DNA of 7,329 nt from Chloroflexia bacterium (lineage in GTDB: Bacteria; Chloroflexota; Chloroflexia; Thermomicrobiales; JALYUS01). The DNA lies in NCBI GenBank assembly GCA_025924435.1, contig JAICIL010000228.1, positions 1 to 7,329 of the forward strand, given 5' to 3'. The notes beneath the pieces are model-generated. The model was not told the DNA's origin, did no database searches, and saw only the letters and a program-made list of their open reading frames with translations. Shown here in pieces: positions 6,141 through 7,329 of this stretch (its first letter is position 1; each line of letters starts with the position of its first letter). The position numbers and the translations under genes are program-made.

Positions 6141-6589
6141 TGGGCAATTCAACCGTGCCGGAACGCATTGCCGAGCCGTTGGCGGGTAATGGCTTCCGCT
6201 TCCATCATGTCGGCATCATGGTCCGCGATCTCGTGGCGGCGGCGGAAACCTATCGCCTGCTCGGTTTCGCGCCCGGTCGCGAAGAAACGGTCGCCGCGCA
6301 GGGTGTCCGCGTGCTGCTCGTGCCAACCCGTGAACCGGATCAGTACATCGAACTCTTCACACCCCTCGGCGCGGGCCGCCTGGCCGATTTCCTTGAGAAG
6401 CGGGGTGAGGGGATGCATCATGTCGCCTTCGCGGTGGACGACATCGCCGCCGCCCTCGGACAGTTGCGCGCAAATGGTGTACGCTTGGTGGACGAGACGC
6501 CGCGTGCGGGCGCGCACGGCTGGTCGGTCGCCTTCCTCCATCCGGCGAACGCGCACGGCGTATTGATCGAACTCGTGCAGGAGCAGTAG
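6140..6589 (+). CDS. mce: Methylmalonyl-CoA epimerase (VOC fold)
   Basis: The enzyme interconverts (2S)- and (2R)-methylmalonyl-CoA between propionyl-CoA carboxylase and the B12-dependent mutase. The protein has 149 residues with two VOC repeats. Likely metal ligands by motif are His23 (FHHVGI), Glu71 (YIELFTPL), His94 ([12 protein letters not shown]) and Glu144 (GVLIEL). The block [19 protein letters not shown] (117-135) is characteristic of the epimerase rather than of glyoxalase I or dioxygenase relatives. Where the Propionibacterium enzyme has Gln (Gln65 by recollection), this one has Glu71. The start ATG 6140 overlaps the minE TGA as TGATG and has no clear ribosome site of its own, so translation is probably coupled. 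The mutase gene downstream strongly supports the call. Confidence 0.92.
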   Translation: MGNSTVPERIAEPLAGNGFRFHHVGIMVRDLVAAAETYRLLGFAPGREETVAAQGVRVLLVPTREPDQYIELFTPLGAGRLADFLEKRGEGMHHVAFAVDDIAAALGQLRANGVRLVDETPRAGAHGWSVAFLHPANAHGVLIELVQEQ

Positions 6590-6591
6590 AG

Positions 6592-6675
6592 AGTTGACAG
6601 TAGTCGGTAGACAGTTGAGAGCGGAGAGCGTTGCGCGCGTCTTTTCTGACTACTGCCTGCTGTCTGCCGTCTACT
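6592..6675. repeat. Element E4: inverted arms of degenerate AGTNNNN heptads
   Basis: The left arm, from 6592, reads in heptads AGTTGAC, AGTAGTC, GGTAGAC, AGTTGAG, AGCGGAG (to 6626). The right arm (6648-6675) reads inversely as AGTAGAC, GGCAGAC, AGCAGGC, AGTAGTC. About 22 of 35 positions match when the arms are paired from the outside, counting CTTTTCT (6641-6647) as a fifth right-hand unit. The word AGTAGTC is exact in both arms but at different ranks. The element begins two bases after the mce stop and ends four bases before the mutase ribosome site, so it occupies almost the whole spacer. Confidence 0.85.
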
Positions 6676-6679
6676 CCCC

Positions 6680-6686
6680 AGGAGGG
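6680..6686 (+). promoter_or_regulatory. Ribosome-binding site of the mutase gene
   Basis: AGGAGGG lies six bases before ATG 6693, an optimal arrangement. Folding of E4 into a hairpin would bring the stem close to this site. Confidence 0.75.
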
Positions 6687-6692
6687 CATCTC

Positions 6693-7329
6693 ATGGCCGC
6701 GCCTCCGAAAGAACGGACGACCGATAGCGGCGTTCCCGTTGCGCCCTATTTCGACGCGCCGGAAATCCCGGTCCCGCTCTCGCCGCCGGGGACCTATCCC
6801 TACACGCGCGGCATCTACCCGGAGATGTACCGCGCCCGCCGCTGGACGATGCGGCAGTACGCCGGATTCGCTTCCGCCGAGGCGACGAACGAGCGGTTCA
6901 AGTCGCTCCTGGCGAAGGGGCAGACGGGCCTCTCGGTGGCCTTCGATCTGCCGACGCAACTCGGCTACGACGCGGACGACCCGATGGCGGCGGGCGAGGT
7001 CGGCAAGGTCGGCGTCTCGATCAGCCGCCTCGACGATATGCGGATACTGTTCGACGGCATCCCGCTCGGCGAGGTGACGACGAGCATGACGATCAACGCG
7101 CCCGCCGCGCTCCTGCTGCTGATGTATCAGATCGTCGGCGAGGAGCAGGGCGCGAGCGCCAGGAAACTGGGCGGCACGATCCAGAACGACCCGTTGAAGG
7201 AGTATCAGGCGCGCGGCACGTACATCTACCCGCCGCGCCCCTCGATGCGCCTCGTCACGGACACCTTCGCGTACTGCGCGAAACACCTGCCGCAATGGAA
7301 CCCGATCAGCATCAGCGGCTACCACATGC
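6693..7329 (+). CDS. mutA: Methylmalonyl-CoA mutase, catalytic subunit (5' part, cut by window end)
   Basis: This adenosylcobalamin enzyme interconverts (2R)-methylmalonyl-CoA and succinyl-CoA. Only the first 212 residues are present, covering the N-terminal arm and much of the substrate TIM barrel; the gene runs off the window edge. Diagnostic blocks are [11 protein letters not shown] (36-46), WTMRQYAGF (51-59), [15 protein letters not shown] (79-93), [10 protein letters not shown] (101-110), [11 protein letters not shown] (161-171) and SISGYHM (206-212). With a constant offset of 33 to the Propionibacterium enzyme, Tyr56, Thr162, Gln164, Arg174 and His211 fall on Tyr89, Thr195, Gln197, Arg207 and His244 (numbers from memory). 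Tyr89 and Arg207 distinguish methylmalonyl-CoA mutase from isobutyryl-CoA mutase, which has Phe and Gln there. Whether the B12-binding domain is fused or separate cannot be seen. The epimerase gene immediately upstream agrees. Confidence 0.93.
   Translation, partial: MAAPPKERTTDSGVPVAPYFDAPEIPVPLSPPGTYPYTRGIYPEMYRARRWTMRQYAGFASAEATNERFKSLLAKGQTGLSVAFDLPTQLGYDADDPMAAGEVGKVGVSISRLDDMRILFDGIPLGEVTTSMTINAPAALLLLMYQIVGEEQGASARKLGGTIQNDPLKEYQARGTYIYPPRPSMRLVTDTFAYCAKHLPQWNPISISGYHM

Noticed and set aside
6693..7329. Isobutyryl-CoA mutase (IcmA) instead of methylmalonyl-CoA mutase
   Set aside because: Tyr56 and Arg174 occupy the positions of Tyr89 and Arg207 that mark methylmalonyl-CoA specificity, and an epimerase gene is adjacent.

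Overview
The window is about 7.3 kb of GC-rich DNA, by eye in the mid-60s percent, in which every supported gene lies on the + strand. It looks like part of a bacterial chromosome rather than a mobile or phage region. The genes cover cell-wall synthesis, cell elongation and division-site placement, followed by the start of a propionate/methylmalonyl-CoA module. A MurT/GatD-type amidotransferase together with a complete MinC-MinD-MinE system and a B12-dependent mutase would fit Chloroflexota (for example Thermomicrobia-like lineages) or a neighbouring uncultured phylum. That placement is inference from gene content and is not secure.

Layout: (i) 1-131, upstream region with a plausible sigma-70-type promoter and possibly the tail of an upstream gene; (ii) gatD, lipid II isoglutaminyl synthase glutaminase subunit; (iii) repeat element E1 and a weak promoter candidate; (iv) mreD overlapping mrdA (PBP2), the elongasome pair; (v) minC 29 nt later, element E2, minD, element E3, minE; (vi) mce (methylmalonyl-CoA epimerase), whose start overlaps the minE stop; (vii) element E4 and the first 212 codons of a methylmalonyl-CoA mutase catalytic subunit, cut by the window edge.

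Functionally, GatD supplies ammonia to amidate lipid II, PBP2 and MreD build the side wall, and MinCDE positions the division septum. Mce and the mutase interconvert the methylmalonyl-CoA epimers and succinyl-CoA. Tight spacing (mreD/mrdA overlap, mrdA-minC 29 nt, minE/mce TGATG overlap) suggests co-transcription of much of the block.

The most unusual content is between the genes. All four longer internal spacers (after gatD, minC, minD and mce) hold elements of one design with different sequences: short tandem units arranged as inverted arms around a loop. Two unit families appear: a heptad AGTNNNN (E2, E4, inner arms of E3) and an 8-9-mer with a CRCCAAG core (E1, outer arms of E3). E3 nests one family inside the other. 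I regard these as the best candidate for an undescribed or poorly described repeat system here.
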